Below, piece after piece: positions 7,707-17,759 of a stretch of DNA of 64,000 nt; within the stretch, counting starts at the first letter, position 1, and the number at the start of each line of letters is the position of its first letter. The notes beneath the pieces were generated by a model. The model had not been told where the DNA came from and did not search any database. It saw only the letters and a program-made list of their open reading frames with translations. The position numbers and the translations under genes were made by a program. The DNA is from Streptomyces sp. ICBB 8177 (GTDB taxonomy: Bacteria > Actinomycetota > Actinomycetes > Streptomycetales > Streptomycetaceae): assembly GCF_003144095.1 (NCBI RefSeq), contig NZ_NSKH01000018.1, positions 1,593,780-1,657,779 on the forward strand. The letters are read 5' to 3'.

Positions 7707-9218
7707 TCAGCCGGTGCGTACGGCGAGCGCCTCGCCCAGCGCCGCGACGAAGCGGTCGCTGGTGTTCCGGTCGCGCACCGCCGCCCGCAGCCAGTCCGGC
7801 CCCAGGCCCGGGAAGGTGTCGGCCCTGCGCACCGCGAACCCCAGCGCCCGCAGCCGCTCGCGCACCGCGAGCGCGCCCGCCACCCGCAGCAGGACGAACG
7901 GGCCCGCCGCGGGCCCCGCGACCTGTACGCCGCCCGCGCCGGCCGCCTCGACGGTGTCGTTCAACCCGGCGATCCGGATGAGCAGATGGGCCCGGTCGGC
8001 GGCGATGCGGTGCGCCGCCGCCTCCGCCTGGGCCAGCGCCCGGGGCTCGCAGCAGGCCTGCGCCGCGGTCAGCGCCGGAGTGGAGACCGGCCACAGCGGC
8101 TGGGCGCGCTCCAGCGCGGCCACGGTCTCCACCTGAGCGAGCACGTAGCCGATCCGCAGCCCGGCCAGCCCCCAGGTCTTGGTCAGGCTGCGCAGCACCA
8201 CCAGACCCGGCAGGTCGCGCCGCGACGCCAGCGACTCGCGTTCGCCCGGCACGGCGTCCATGAACGCCTCGTCGACCACCAGCGTCCGCCCCGGGCGCGC
8301 CAGCCGGGCCAGCGCACCGGCCGGGTGCAGCACCGAGGTCGGGTTCGTCGGGTTGCCGACCACCACGAAGTCCGCCTCGTCCGGCACCGCCGCCGTATCG
8401 AGCCGGAAGCCGTCCTGCGCCCGCAGCAGCACCCGGTGCACCGCGTGGCCCGCGTCGCGCAGCGCCGCCTCCGGCTCGGTGAACTGCGGGTGCACGACGA
8501 CCGCGTGGCGCGGCGAGAGGGCCCGGGCCAGCAGGACGAACGCCTCCGCCGCGCCGGAGGTCAGCAGCACCTGCCCGGGCGGCCTGCCGTGCCGCGCCGC
8601 GACCGCCTCGCGCGCCGCCCGGCCGTCCGGGTAGGCGGCGAGCGAGGCGATGCTGCCCGCTATGCGCTCACGCAGCCACGAAGGCGGCGTGTCCGCCCGG
8701 ACGTTGACGGCCAGGTCGGTCAGCTTCGCGCCGTCGTCGCGGACTTCGGCGTCGCCGTGGTGGCGCAGGTCGTGGGTGTCCATGGTGTCGATGCGGTCCC
8801 TCGATGTGGTGGTGGTCCGGCGGGCCACGGCGGCCGTCGCCATCGACGCGCGGCCGGGCGGGACCGACCTGCGCTTGGGGACGAGGAGTTCGCCGCCGGG
8901 CGCGGACGCCAGCGCGGCGGCCTCCGCGACGCTCGCGGTGCCCAGCGCCTCGCGCGACGCCTGCGACGGGTTCGGCACGGTGATCGCCGCCAGCGTCCCG
9001 GCGGGGTGCGTCAGCAGCGGCACGCCCAGGCGTTCCGCCGCACCGAGCAGCCCCGGCTCGCCGGCCTTGGCGTCCACCGTCGCCAGCGCGGCCACCGCGT
9101 CCGGCGCGCCGCCCGCTTCCGCCAGGGCGCTCAGCACGAGGGCGTGCACCTCGTCGGCACTCACGCCACGGGCGGCGCCCACTCCGACGACGAGCGGGCG
9201 GTCAGCGCGCGACGCCAT
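7707..9218 (-). CDS. cobC: CobE domain fused to CobC-type PLP enzyme
   Basis: From the ATG at 9218 the product has 503 residues and two parts. Residues about 5-115 match the small CobE/CbiG C-terminal domain (LVVGVGAARGVSADEV at the start; GTASVAEAAALA near the end). Residues about 146-503 are a fold-type I PLP decarboxylase of the CobC/CobD(thr-P) family, with GNPTNPT at 288-294 and the PLP lysine K347 in RSLTKTWG. The CobC part should make (R)-1-amino-2-propanol phosphate or a related aminopropanol for the corrin side chain. A Met at 8783, where a free-standing CobC would begin, is in frame with no stop before it. The start overlaps cobB by 17 bp; GTG 9242 is a weaker alternative. It is the last gene of the operon. 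Confidence 0.85.
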   Translation of the reverse strand: MASRADRPLVVGVGAARGVSADEVHALVLSALAEAGGAPDAVAALATVDAKAGEPGLLGAAERLGVPLLTHPAGTLAAITVPNPSQASREALGTASVAEAAALASAPGGELLVPKRRSVPPGRASMATAAVARRTTTTSRDRIDTMDTHDLRHHGDAEVRDDGAKLTDLAVNVRADTPPSWLRERIAGSIASLAAYPDGRAAREAVAARHGRPPGQVLLTSGAAEAFVLLARALSPRHAVVVHPQFTEPEAALRDAGHAVHRVLLRAQDGFRLDTAAVPDEADFVVVGNPTNPTSVLHPAGALARLARPGRTLVVDEAFMDAVPGERESLASRRDLPGLVVLRSLTKTWGLAGLRIGYVLAQVETVAALERAQPLWPVSTPALTAAQACCEPRALAQAEAAAHRIAADRAHLLIRIAGLNDTVEAAGAGGVQVAGPAAGPFVLLRVAGALAVRERLRALGFAVRRADTFPGLGPDWLRAAVRDRNTSDRFVAALGEALAVRTG

Positions 9219-10653
9219 CGCGCACCGCCCGGGCGGCCCCAACCAGGCGCGCCGCGATCGACGGCTCGGCGGCCCAGTGGACGTGCAGGTACGAGGCGTG
9301 GACCCCGCCGCGTACGAAGCCCTCGACGCGCCGCCGCGGGCCGGTCAGCCCCCACGCGGGCTCGGGGCCCGCGCCGGGCTCGGTCACCGTGCGGTGGAAC
9401 TCGTGCCCGCGCAGCCGGGTCCCGGCGGCGGCCAGCACGTTGTCCGACAGTGCGACGGCCTCCCGGTAGCCCAGCGTCAGCCGCTCGCCCATCCGCGCCG
9501 TCGCGTCCAGCACACCGCACATCGGCGCGCCGTCCAACTCCCGTGCCAGGTACAGCAGTCCGGCGCACTCGGCGGCCACCGGCGCGCCCGACGCGGCGAG
9601 CCGGACCACCGCCTCGCGCAGCGGTGCGTTCGCCGACAGCTCCGGCGCGTACACCTCGGGGAAGCCGCCCCCGACGACCAGTCCCGCCGTGCCCCGGGGC
9701 AGCGCCTCGTCGCGCAGCGGGTCGAACGCGACGACCTCGGCCCCGGCCCCGGTGAGCAGTTCGGCGTGCTCGGCGTACGCGAAGGTGAACGCGGGGCCGC
9801 CCGCCACGGCGATCACGGGGGCCGGACCCTCGTGGGCGTCCATCGGCCCCCGCGGCGACCACGGCTCGCACGACAGTTCGCCCGCGCCGCGCGCCAGCGC
9901 CAGCAGCGCGTCCAGGTCGCAACCGCGCCGCACCCGTTCCGCCAGCGTGTCGACCGCCTCCACCGCGTCCGTGCGCCGCTCGGCCACCGGGACCAGCCCC
10001 AAGTGCCGTGCAGGGGTGTGCAGTCGGCCCTCGCGGCGCAGCACGCCGAGCACCGGCACGCCCGCCTCGTCCAGCGCGTCGCGCAGCAACTCCTCGTGGC
10101 GGTCGGAGGCCACCTTGTTGAGGATCACCCCGCCGAGCCGCACCTGCGGGTCCCACGCGGCGAAGCCGTGCACCAGGGCCGCCACCGACCGCGACTGCGA
10201 CGAGGCGTCCACCACCAGCACCACCGGCGCCCGCAGCAACTTCGCCACCTGCGCGGTCGAGGCCAGCTCGCCGCGCCCGGCCGCGCCGTCGAACATCCCC
10301 ATCACGCCCTCGACCACGGCCAGGTCCGCGCCGCGCGCCCCGTGCAGGAACAGCGGTGCGATCCGCTCCGTACCGCACAGGTAGGCGTCGAGGTTGCGGC
10401 CCGGGCGGCCGGTGGCCAGCGCGTGGTAGCCGGGGTCGATGTAGTCAGGGCCCACCTTGTGCGGCGAGACGGTCAGCCCGGCGCGGGTGAACGCGGCCAT
10501 CAGGCCGGTCGCGACGGTGGTCTTGCCGCTGCCGGAGGACGGCGCGGCGACGACCAGGCGCGGCGGGGCGGCCTCGCGGGACCGGGCGGCCTCCTGGGGC
10601 GGGGCGGCCTCGTGGGGCGGGGCGGCCTCGTGGGGCGGGGCGGCGTTCACCAC
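9202..10653 (-). CDS. cobB: cobyrinate a,c-diamide synthase
   Basis: CobB/CbiA uses ATP and glutamine to amidate the a and c side chains of the corrin ring. The 483 residues comprise an N-terminal P-loop synthetase domain (Walker A in APSSGSGKTT, 37-46; PDYIDPGYH at 69-77) and a C-terminal class I glutamine amidotransferase domain with nucleophile C363 in AAECAGLLYL. The first 28 residues are an unusual run of A-P-P-[HQ]-E-A hexapeptides encoded by an 18-bp tandem repeat, so the true N-terminus could lie inside it. It overlaps cobO by 7 bp and the next gene by 17 bp. Confidence 0.95.
   Translation of the reverse strand: MVNAAPPHEAAPPHEAAPPQEAARSREAAPPRLVVAAPSSGSGKTTVATGLMAAFTRAGLTVSPHKVGPDYIDPGYHALATGRPGRNLDAYLCGTERIAPLFLHGARGADLAVVEGVMGMFDGAAGRGELASTAQVAKLLRAPVVLVVDASSQSRSVAALVHGFAAWDPQVRLGGVILNKVASDRHEELLRDALDEAGVPVLGVLRREGRLHTPARHLGLVPVAERRTDAVEAVDTLAERVRRGCDLDALLALARGAGELSCEPWSPRGPMDAHEGPAPVIAVAGGPAFTFAYAEHAELLTGAGAEVVAFDPLRDEALPRGTAGLVVGGGFPEVYAPELSANAPLREAVVRLAASGAPVAAECAGLLYLARELDGAPMCGVLDATARMGERLTLGYREAVALSDNVLAAAGTRLRGHEFHRTVTEPGAGPEPAWGLTGPRRRVEGFVRGGVHASYLHVHWAAEPSIAARLVGAARAVRDGVAR
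10565..10645. repeat. 18-bp tandem repeat in the 5' end of cobB
   Basis: About four copies, the last three near-identical, of an 18-bp unit built on GGCGGGGCGGCCTCGTGG run through the start of cobB. They encode Ala-Pro-Pro-His/Gln-Glu-Ala hexapeptides. Being in frame, copy-number changes would lengthen or shorten CobB without breaking it. Confidence 0.8.
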
Positions 10654-11243
10654 TCGATGCCCCGCTGGCCCTTCTGGCCGGCGTCCATCGGGTGCTTGAC
10701 CTTGGTCATCTCGGTCACCAGGTCGGCCGCGTCCAGCAGCGCGGCGGGCGCGTTGCGGCCGGTGATGACGACGTGCTGGGTGCCGGGGCGCTCACGCAGC
10801 ACCGCGATCACCTCGTCGGTGTCCACCCAGCCCCAGTGCAGGGGGTAGGCGAACTCGTCCAGCACGTAGAAGCGGTAGGTCTCGGCGGCCAGGTCCCGCT
10901 TGACCTGCTCCCAGCCCTCGCGGGCCGCCTCCTCGCTGCTGTCCAGGTCGCGCTGGACCCAGGACCAGCCCTCGCCCATCTTGTGCCAGGTGACGGCGCC
11001 GCCCTCGCCGGACTCGCCCAGCACCCGCAGCGCCCGCTCCTCGCCGACCCGCCACTTGGCGGACTTCACGAACTGGAACACCCCGACCGGCCAGCCCTGG
11101 TTCCAGGCGCGCAGCGCCATCCCGAACGCGGCGGTCGACTTCCCCTTGCCGGGGCCCGTGTGCACCATCGTCAGCGGACGGTTGCGGCGCTGACGGGTCG
11201 TCAGGCCATCGTCCGGTACGACACTCGGCTTGCCCTGCGGCAC
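10647..11243 (-). CDS. cobO: cob(I)yrinic acid a,c-diamide adenosyltransferase
   Basis: CobO attaches the 5'-deoxyadenosyl group from ATP to reduced cobalt. The 198-residue length fits the CobA/CobO/BtuR family. The P-loop is GPGKGKST at 30-37, and FYVLDEFAYPLHWGW is the conserved acidic/aromatic segment. ATG 11243 overlaps the last base of the preceding chelatase stop codon (TGATG), so translation is coupled. The last residues overlap the cobB start. Confidence 0.95.
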   Translation of the reverse strand: MPQGKPSVVPDDGLTTRQRRNRPLTMVHTGPGKGKSTAAFGMALRAWNQGWPVGVFQFVKSAKWRVGEERALRVLGESGEGGAVTWHKMGEGWSWVQRDLDSSEEAAREGWEQVKRDLAAETYRFYVLDEFAYPLHWGWVDTDEVIAVLRERPGTQHVVITGRNAPAALLDAADLVTEMTKVKHPMDAGQKGQRGIEW

Positions 11244-13303
11244 TACGCTGCCCTCCTCACGTCGCGGACGAGCCCGGACACGGTGTCCGCACGAAGCTCG
11301 TCCAGCGTCACCACGGTCCCGGCCAACCCGCCCGCCAGCGACGCGGCGAGACCGAGCCGCACCGGGCCGCTCTCGCAGTCCACCACCACCGAGGCGACCT
11401 GCTCGGCCGCCAGCAGCCGCGCGGCACGGGAGGCCAGCGCGAGCGGTTCGGGACCGCCGGTGGCCCGGCCGTCGGTCACCACGACCAGCAGCGGCCTGCG
11501 TGACGGATCGCGCAACCGCTCCACCCGCAGCACCTCGCGGGCCTTGAGCAGTCCGGCCGCAAGCGGCGTGCGGCCACCGGTCGGCAGCCGCTCCAGCCGC
11601 GCGGCGCCCGCCTCCACCGACGAGGTCGGCGGCAGCGCCAGCTCGGCGCCCGAGCCGCGGAAGGTCACCAGGCCCACCTTGTCCCGCCGCTGGTAGGCGT
11701 CGAGCAGCAGCGACAGCACCGCGCCCTTGACCGCCGACATCCGCCGCCGGGCCGCCATCGAGCCGGAGGCGTCCACCACGAACAGCACGAGGTTGCCCTC
11801 CCGCCCCTCGCGCACCGCCTGCCGCAGGTCGTCCCGGCGCACCACGAGCCCGGGACCGCTGCGGCCGCGGGAGCGCTGGTGCGGCGCGGCGGCGCGCACG
11901 GTGGCGGCCAGGTGCAGCTTGGTCAGGGCGCCGCGCGGACGGCGGTCGCCGGTGGTGCGGCCGTGGTCGGTACGGGCCCGGGAGCGGCGCCCCGCGACCC
12001 CCTCGCCCAGCCCGTCCACCGTCAGCGCCTTCGCCCTGAACGGCTCGCCCGCGGCCACCGGGGACTGCTCGGGCGCGCCCGCCGCGCCCTGCGACTGCCG
12101 GGGCAGCGCGGGGCTGTCGTCCTCGCCGGGGCCGGAGGGCTCGTGCGGGGGAGCGGCGTCGTCCGGCCCGTCCTGCGGCGGCAGGCCGCCGCCTCCGCCG
12201 CCCGGCCCGTCGGGGCCCGGCCCGTCGGGCTCCGGGTCGTCCTCGGGACCGTCCTGCGGGTCCCCGGGCGAGCCGTCGCCGGAGCCGGGGGCGTCGCCGC
12301 GCGAGTCCTCCAGCGTCCGGTCGAGCTTGTCCTCGTCGAGACCCGGCGCGTCGAACGGGTTGCGGCGGCGCCGGTGCGGCAGCGCCAGCAGCGCCGCCTG
12401 CCGCACGTCCTGCTCGGTCACCGCGTCCCGTCCCGCCCAGGCGGCCAGCGCGGTGGCGGTGCGGGCCATCACGATGTCGGCGCGCATGCCGTCCACCTCG
12501 AACGCGGCGCAGGTCGCAGCGATCTGCCGCAGGGCGTCGTCACCGAGCCGCACCGAGGGCAGCAACTCGCGCGCCGCGACGACACGTTGACGCAAGCCCT
12601 CCTCCTCGTGCGCCCAGCGGGCGGCGAACGCGGCGGGGTCCTCGTCGTAGGCGAGCCTGCGGCGGACCACCTCGACCCGCTCGTCGGTCTCCCGCGAGGC
12701 GGCCACCTCGACGGTGAGGCCGAAGCGGTCGAGCAACTGCGGGCGCAGCTCGCCCTCTTCGGGGTTCATCGTGCCGACCAGCAAAAAGCGCGCCGCGTGC
12801 CGCACCGAGACGCCCTCGCGCTCGACGTAGGAGGCGCCCATCGCGGCGGCGTCCAGCAGCAGGTCGACCAGGTGGTCGTGGAGGAGGTTGACCTCGTCCA
12901 CGTAGAGAACCCCGCGGTGCGCGGCGGCCAGCAGGCCCGGCTCGAACGCCTTCACGCCCTCCGCCAGCGCCCGTTCGATGTCCAGCGCGCCGACGAGACG
13001 GTCCTCCGAGGCGCCGACCGGCAGTTCGACCATGCGGGTCGGGCGGGCCACCGCCCGCCCGGACCCGTGCGGGGCGTCGGGGCAGGCCGGATCGGGGGCG
13101 GCGGGGTCGCAGCTGAAGCGGCAGCCCTCGACCACGTCGACGTCCGGCATCAGGGCCGCCAGCGCCCGCACGGCGGTGGACTTGGCCGTGCCCTTCTCGC
13201 CGCGTACCAGGACACCGCCCACGGCCGGGCTGACCGCGTTCAGCAGCAGTGCCAGACGCAGGTCGTCCATGCCGACGATGGCGGTGAAGGGGTAGTTCCT
13301 CAT
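11243..13303 (-). CDS. putative cobaltochelatase, fused I and D subunits
   Basis: A 686-residue protein related to magnesium/cobalt chelatase. The N-terminal AAA+ part has Walker [10 protein letters not shown] (35-43) and Walker [11 protein letters not shown] (132-141). A long Pro/Gly/Asp-rich linker follows, then a von Willebrand A domain with the MIDAS motif DASGSM. This combines the ChlI/BchI and ChlD/BchD subunits. In the corrin operon it should power cobalt insertion together with a large CobN-type subunit, which is not in this window. ATG 13303 was chosen because it overlaps the cobQ stop as ATGA; longer in-frame starts would run deep into cobQ. Confidence 0.88.
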   Translation of the reverse strand: MRNYPFTAIVGMDDLRLALLLNAVSPAVGGVLVRGEKGTAKSTAVRALAALMPDVDVVEGCRFSCDPAAPDPACPDAPHGSGRAVARPTRMVELPVGASEDRLVGALDIERALAEGVKAFEPGLLAAAHRGVLYVDEVNLLHDHLVDLLLDAAAMGASYVEREGVSVRHAARFLLVGTMNPEEGELRPQLLDRFGLTVEVAASRETDERVEVVRRRLAYDEDPAAFAARWAHEEEGLRQRVVAARELLPSVRLGDDALRQIAATCAAFEVDGMRADIVMARTATALAAWAGRDAVTEQDVRQAALLALPHRRRRNPFDAPGLDEDKLDRTLEDSRGDAPGSGDGSPGDPQDGPEDDPEPDGPGPDGPGGGGGGLPPQDGPDDAAPPHEPSGPGEDDSPALPRQSQGAAGAPEQSPVAAGEPFRAKALTVDGLGEGVAGRRSRARTDHGRTTGDRRPRGALTKLHLAATVRAAAPHQRSRGRSGPGLVVRRDDLRQAVREGREGNLVLFVVDASGSMAARRRMSAVKGAVLSLLLDAYQRRDKVGLVTFRGSGAELALPPTSSVEAGAARLERLPTGGRTPLAAGLLKAREVLRVERLRDPSRRPLLVVVTDGRATGGPEPLALASRAARLLAAEQVASVVVDCESGPVRLGLAASLAGGLAGTVVTLDELRADTVSGLVRDVRRAA

Positions 13304-14931
13304 GAGGGCTCCTGGGTCGGGTGCGGCGCCGTGGCCGGTTGTGCTGCCCACCCGTTCCGCCCGGCGGAACGACTGCCCACAACCTGAGGTGCTCCGGGCG
13401 GGAGGAAGGGCAGGCCCGCCGGCACGCCGTCCTCGATGAGCCGCAGCAGCGCCGACGTGTCCGCGTGCTGCTCGATCAGGTCCGCCAGGCGCTCCAACTG
13501 CTCCTCGCGCAGCGCCGCGAACCGCGTGTCGGGGGCCGGTACGAAGCGTCGGCCCGCGTCGGCCGCGACGCGCCGCAGGAACGCCCTGCGGAAGCCGTCG
13601 CTCTCCAGGGACCCGTGCCAGTGCGTGCCCCACACCGCGCCCACCCGCAGCCCGTCGAGGAACTCCTCGCCGCCGCCGCGCAGTTCGGCCACGCCGTGGT
13701 GGATCTCGTAGCCCTCGACCGGCTCGCCCAGAGCCTTGCCGGACGGCCGGGCCAGCGTCTTGTCCCGCGCGAAGCGGACCCGCACCGGCAGCAGGCCGAG
13801 GCCCTCCACCGTGCCCGCGCGCGACTCCACCTCGTCCTCGATGGTCTCGCCCAGCACCTGGAACCCGCCGCAGACCCCCAGCACCGGGCGGCCCTCGGCG
13901 GCGCGGCGCGCGATCGCCTCCGCCAGCCCGCGTTCCCGCAGCCAGCGCAGCGCCTTCACGGTGCCGCGGGTGCCCGGCAGCACGACCAGGTCCGCGTCGG
14001 CGAGCTCCTCGGGGCGGTCCACGAACCGCACCACGACGCCGGGTTCGGCGGCCAGCGCGTCCACGTCCGTGAAGTTGGACATCAGCGGCACCGCGGCCAC
14101 CGCGACGCGCAGCACCTGATCGCCGTACGGGGGCGCGACCACCGACTCGCGCACCGCGCCGCGCAGCGATATCCGCAGGCCGTCCTCCTCGTCGATGCCC
14201 AGGCCGTGCGCGTACGGCAGCACCCCGAGCGTTTGGCGCCCCGTGACGTCGCGGAGCATCGCCAGGCCCGGCTCCAGCAGCGAGACGTCGCCGCGGAACT
14301 TGTTGACGACGTAGCCCGCGACCAGCGCCTGGTCCTCGGCGCTCAGCAGGGCGGTGGTGCCGAAGAAGGAGGCGAAGACGCCGCCGCGGTCGATGTCGCC
14401 GACCACCACCACCGGCAGCCGCGCGGCCCTGGCCAGGCCCATGTTGACGATGTCGGTCGCGCGCAGGTTGATCTCCGCCGGGCTGCCCGCGCCCTCGCAG
14501 ATCACCGCGTCATGGGTGCGCCGCAACTCGGCCAGGCAGTCGGTGACCGTGCCCAGCAACTCCCGCTGCCGTCCCGCGTGGTAGCCGCGCGCGCTCAGTT
14601 CGCCGACCGGCTTGCCCAGCAGCACCACCTGGCTGCTGCTGTCCCCGCCCGGCTTGAGCAGCACCGGGTTCATCAGCGCGCTGGGCTCGACCCGGGCCGC
14701 CTGGGCCTGCATGGCCTGCGCCCGGCCGATCTCGGCGCCCTCGCGGGTGACGTAGGAGTTGAGCGACATGTTCTGCGCCTTGAACGGCGCGACGCTCACG
14801 CCCCGGCGGGCCAGCCAGCGGCAGATGCCCGCCGTCACCACGCTCTTGCCCGCGTCCGACGTCGTCCCCGCGACGAGCAGCCCGCCGCCGGCGCCGGCCC
14901 TCCCGGTCCCGTTCGTACCGCCGCCGGTCAT
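13300..14931 (-). CDS. cobQ: cobyric acid synthase
   Basis: CobQ amidates side chains b, d, e and g of adenosylcobyrinic a,c-diamide using glutamine and ATP. The 543 residues show the N-terminal nucleotide domain ([10 protein letters not shown], 21-30; KAQNMSLNS, 51-59) and the C-terminal amidotransferase with C354 in [12 protein letters not shown]. The C-terminal 40 residues are low-complexity. The ATG overlaps the cobD stop by four bases and the gene ends inside the chelatase start codon. Confidence 0.95.
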   Translation of the reverse strand: MTGGGTNGTGRAGAGGGLLVAGTTSDAGKSVVTAGICRWLARRGVSVAPFKAQNMSLNSYVTREGAEIGRAQAMQAQAARVEPSALMNPVLLKPGGDSSSQVVLLGKPVGELSARGYHAGRQRELLGTVTDCLAELRRTHDAVICEGAGSPAEINLRATDIVNMGLARAARLPVVVVGDIDRGGVFASFFGTTALLSAEDQALVAGYVVNKFRGDVSLLEPGLAMLRDVTGRQTLGVLPYAHGLGIDEEDGLRISLRGAVRESVVAPPYGDQVLRVAVAAVPLMSNFTDVDALAAEPGVVVRFVDRPEELADADLVVLPGTRGTVKALRWLRERGLAEAIARRAAEGRPVLGVCGGFQVLGETIEDEVESRAGTVEGLGLLPVRVRFARDKTLARPSGKALGEPVEGYEIHHGVAELRGGGEEFLDGLRVGAVWGTHWHGSLESDGFRRAFLRRVAADAGRRFVPAPDTRFAALREEQLERLADLIEQHADTSALLRLIEDGVPAGLPFLPPGAPQVVGSRSAGRNGWAAQPATAPHPTQEPS

Positions 14932-15893
14932 GCCGCTCCCTTCCGGCGGCGCGCCGCCGACCAGGCGAGCCGGGCGGCCACCGTGCCGGAGAGCGCCAGG
15001 GCGCCCACCCGGCGCGAGAGCCGTACCGCCCGCTCGATGTCCGCCACCTCCACCGCGCGCCCGGCCGCGTTGAGCACCGGGCGGTCCTCGATCCGGCCGC
15101 CGTACGACAGCCTCCCCCCGAGCCGCACCCCCAACGCCCCGGCGAACGACGCCTCGACGACACCAGCGTTCGGGCTCGGGTGCCGCGGCGCGTCCTCGCG
15201 CCCGGCCCGTCGCGCGCCGTGCGGGTCGCCGCCCGCGAGCGCCGCCAGCGCCGCGGTCAGTCGCGCGCCCGGAAAGCCCAGCACGTCGTCCAGCCGCGCC
15301 GACGCCCAGCCGAAGCGCCGGTAGCGCGGGGAGCGGTGACCGACCATCGCGTCAAGGGTGTTGGCGGCGCGGAACCCGACCAGTCCTGGCACCCCGCCCA
15401 CCGCACCCCACACCAGCGCGCCCACCACCGCGTCGGAGGTGTTCTCGGCCACCGACTCCACCACCGCTCGGGCGATCCCAGGGCCGTCCAGCGCCTGCGG
15501 ATCACGCCCGCACAGATGGGGGAGCCGCGCGCGGGCCGCCTCGACGTCACCGGCCTCCAGCGCGGCACCGACCGCCCGCGCCTCCCGGCCCAGCGACGTG
15601 CCGCCCAGCACCGCCCAAGTCGCGGCGGCGGTCAGCGCGACGGAGGCGGTGACACGGTCGCGGGTCAGCCGGTGCGCGCCCGCGGCCAGCGCCACGGCGC
15701 CGCCCGCGCACGCAAGCGTGTGCAGCGCGCCGCGCCCCCTCTCGTCGCGCCACAGGCGGCGTTCGACCGCCCCGGCCACGCGGCCGAACGCGGCGACCGG
15801 ATGGCCCTTGCGCGGATCACCGGTGAGCAGGTCGCCCGCGTACCCCAGCACGGCGCCGCAGGCGTACGTCAGGGCGTGCCGGGTGCCGGGCAT
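14928..15893 (-). CDS. cobD: adenosylcobinamide-phosphate synthase
   Basis: CobD/CbiB is a membrane protein that joins the aminopropanol (phosphate) to adenosylcobyric acid. It has 321 residues and several hydrophobic helices; [14 protein letters not shown] near residues 25-38 and the VAENTSDA segment are family hallmarks. ATG 15893 is preferred over GTG 15908 because a GAGGA ribosome site lies nine bases before the ATG and would overlap the GTG codon. It is the first gene of the operon, 45 bp after a cobalamin riboswitch. Confidence 0.93.
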   Translation of the reverse strand: MPGTRHALTYACGAVLGYAGDLLTGDPRKGHPVAAFGRVAGAVERRLWRDERGRGALHTLACAGGAVALAAGAHRLTRDRVTASVALTAAATWAVLGGTSLGREARAVGAALEAGDVEAARARLPHLCGRDPQALDGPGIARAVVESVAENTSDAVVGALVWGAVGGVPGLVGFRAANTLDAMVGHRSPRYRRFGWASARLDDVLGFPGARLTAALAALAGGDPHGARRAGREDAPRHPSPNAGVVEASFAGALGVRLGGRLSYGGRIEDRPVLNAAGRAVEVADIERAVRLSRRVGALALSGTVAARLAWSAARRRKGAA

Positions 15894-15938
15894 GGCGGAA
15901 GTCCTCACTCAGGGTCCGCGCCCTGGTTCGACGTGACC

Positions 15939-16085
15939 GGCGACGAGAGTCTCCTGGCTCCCGGATCCGCGCGATCCCCGGCCTTCCAGCCGTCTGGCAC
16001 GGCCGTGGCGCTCGGGAGGGATCGCGCTCCCCGGTGACAGTGGCGGGACCGCGCCGGATTCGCACCGGCTTCCTCTCCTGTCGCC
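15939..16085 (-). ncRNA. cobalamin riboswitch
   Basis: On the minus strand the conserved core GGTCCCGCCACTGT follows GCCGGTGCGAATCCGGC, and the B12 box AGCCAGGAGACT is at 15959-15948. The ends close as P1: GGCGAC..AGAG at 16085-16073 pairs with CTCTCGTCGCC at 15949-15939. Between the aptamer and the cobD start is a small hairpin CAGGG/CCCTG (15925-15921 / 15914-15910) just before the ribosome site, so control is probably by ribosome-site access. Adenosylcobalamin should shut off the corrin operon. Confidence 0.95.
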
Positions 16086-16199
16086 GCTTGGCACCGGGCA
16101 GTTCACCACGCCCGGCAACGGCCGTCAACTTCCCCTTGACCTGCGGCGGGAGAGTGTGCGCAGGCCCACACGCGGCACGGCACCCGGCACGACAACAGA

Positions 16200-16238
16200 C
16201 CGCCCCGGCACTCCCACGTGGGGGAGCACCGGGGCGGC
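16200..16238. terminator. terminator after the phosphate-transporter operon
   Basis: A long imperfect stem, CCGCCCCGG-CA-CTCCC paired with GGGAG-CA-CCGGGGCGG around an ACGT-type loop, centred near 16219. It lies 15 bp after the stop of the small membrane-protein gene and about 115 bp upstream of the riboswitch aptamer, isolating the two minus-strand units. Confidence 0.8.
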
Positions 16239-16252
16239 CCCGGACGCGGGCC

Positions 16253-16486
16253 TCAGCCCGCGATCAGCCAGATCCCGTACACGACGGCCATGGCGCACGC
16301 CGCGAAGCAGGCGTACGCGCCGACGCGCACCAGCGGCCCGCGGCCACCGCCGCCCCGCTCCTCGGCGGTCGCGGCGGCCCGGTCGCCCAGGCCCACGATG
16401 CCGAGGGTGAACAGCCCCACCAGGGCGACCGTCACCGCGATGCTCACGCCGAAGACCGAGCCCAGCGCTCCCCAGTCGATGCTCAC
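16253..16486 (-). CDS. small membrane protein, Pit partner
   Basis: A 77-residue protein with two predicted membrane helices (about residues 8-30 and 55-76) separated by a loop rich in Arg, Glu and Gly. It has no motif I can name. Its ATG overlaps the stop of the upstream phosphate transporter gene by four bases, so it is co-transcribed and translationally coupled, which suggests a subunit or modulator of that transporter. Confidence 0.8.
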   Translation of the reverse strand: MSIDWGALGSVFGVSIAVTVALVGLFTLGIVGLGDRAAATAEERGGGGRGPLVRVGAYACFAACAMAVVYGIWLIAG

Positions 16487-17721
16487 AGCGCCGCCTTCCG
16501 GGTCACGGGCGCCGCCTGCGCGGGCGGCGGGATGGTCGCCGACAGTTCACCGCTGAACGCGTCGAACGCGCCCGGCCCGGCGACGGCGGCAGCGCCGGAC
16601 GCGGAACCGCCCACCGGCGCCACGTCGTTGACGTTGGTGTGGTCGACGCGGTTGCGCTGCGCGAGCACGTAGGCCCCGGCGCACACCAGCAGGCCCAGCA
16701 CGCCGACCAGGCCGACGCCCCACGTGCCCTGGTCGGCCACGGCCGTCGCGCCCGCGGCGACCAGGCCTGCGGCGGGCAGCGTGATCAGCCAGGACAGCCC
16801 CATCCGGCCCGCGGTGCCCCAGCGCACCACCGCGCCCTTGCGGCCCACGCCCGAACCCAGCACCGCGCCGGAGACCACGTGGGTGGTGGACAGCGCGAAG
16901 CCGAGGTGGGAGGAGGCCAGGATGACGGTGGCGGCACCGGACTGCGCGGCGAAGCCCTGCTGCGGCTGGACGTCCGTCAGGCCCTTGCCCAGGGTGCGGA
17001 TGATCCGCCAGCCGCCGATGTAGGTGCCCAGCGCCATCGCGGTGCCGGCGGACAGGATCACCCACACCGGCGGGTTGGAGCCGGGGGCGATGAGGCCGCC
17101 GGTGATCAGCGCGAGGGTGATGACGCCCATGGTCTTCTGGGCGTCGTTGGTGCCGTGCGCCAGGGAGACCAGGCCCGCGGAGGCGATCTGCCCGGCGCGG
17201 TAGCCCTTGCGGGTCGACTCCGGATCGGCGTTCCGGCCGATCCGGTACGTCAGCCGGGTGGCCAGCGCGGCGGCGGCCCCGGCGACCAGCGGTGAGGCGA
17301 CCGCGGGGATCAGGACCTTCATCACGACCGCCTCGCCGTGCACGCCGTGCGCGCCGACGGCGACCAGCGTGGCGCCGATCAGGCCGCCGAACAGCGCGTG
17401 CGAGGAGCTGGAGGGCAGGCCCGCGAGCCAGGTCACCAGGTTCCACACGATGGCGCCGACCAGACCCGCGAAGATCACTTCCGGCCTGATGCCGGACTTC
17501 TCGTCGATGATGCCGCCGGAGATCGTCTTGGCGACCTGGACGGACAGGAAGGCGCCGGCCAGGTTGAGCACCGCCGACATGGCCACGGCCAGTCTGGGTG
17601 ACATCGCGCCGGTCGAGATCGTGGTCGCCATGGCGTTGGCGGTGTCGTGGAACCCGTTCGTGAAGTCGAACGCGAGGGCGGTGACGATCACGACTCCGAT
17701 GAGCAGCGTGAGGTGTTCCAT
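16483..17721 (-). CDS. pitH2: low-affinity inorganic phosphate transporter, Pit family
   Basis: A 412-residue integral membrane protein of the PiT family, importing metal-phosphate with protons. Both signature repeats are visible: FDFTNGFHDTANAMAT near residues 19-34 and SLAHGTNDAQKTMG near 186-199. The middle and end carry long hydrophobic helices. The gene has a good PHO box 54-71 bp upstream, matching what is known of streptomycete pitH2 control by PhoP. ATG 17721 begins the conserved N-terminal helix. Confidence 0.92.
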   Translation of the reverse strand: MEHLTLLIGVVIVTALAFDFTNGFHDTANAMATTISTGAMSPRLAVAMSAVLNLAGAFLSVQVAKTISGGIIDEKSGIRPEVIFAGLVGAIVWNLVTWLAGLPSSSSHALFGGLIGATLVAVGAHGVHGEAVVMKVLIPAVASPLVAGAAAALATRLTYRIGRNADPESTRKGYRAGQIASAGLVSLAHGTNDAQKTMGVITLALITGGLIAPGSNPPVWVILSAGTAMALGTYIGGWRIIRTLGKGLTDVQPQQGFAAQSGAATVILASSHLGFALSTTHVVSGAVLGSGVGRKGAVVRWGTAGRMGLSWLITLPAAGLVAAGATAVADQGTWGVGLVGVLGLLVCAGAYVLAQRNRVDHTNVNDVAPVGGSASGAAAVAGPGAFDAFSGELSATIPPPAQAAPVTRKAAL

Positions 17722-17759
17722 TCACCCGGACAATCGTTTGAACGATCAGAGACGCGGCG

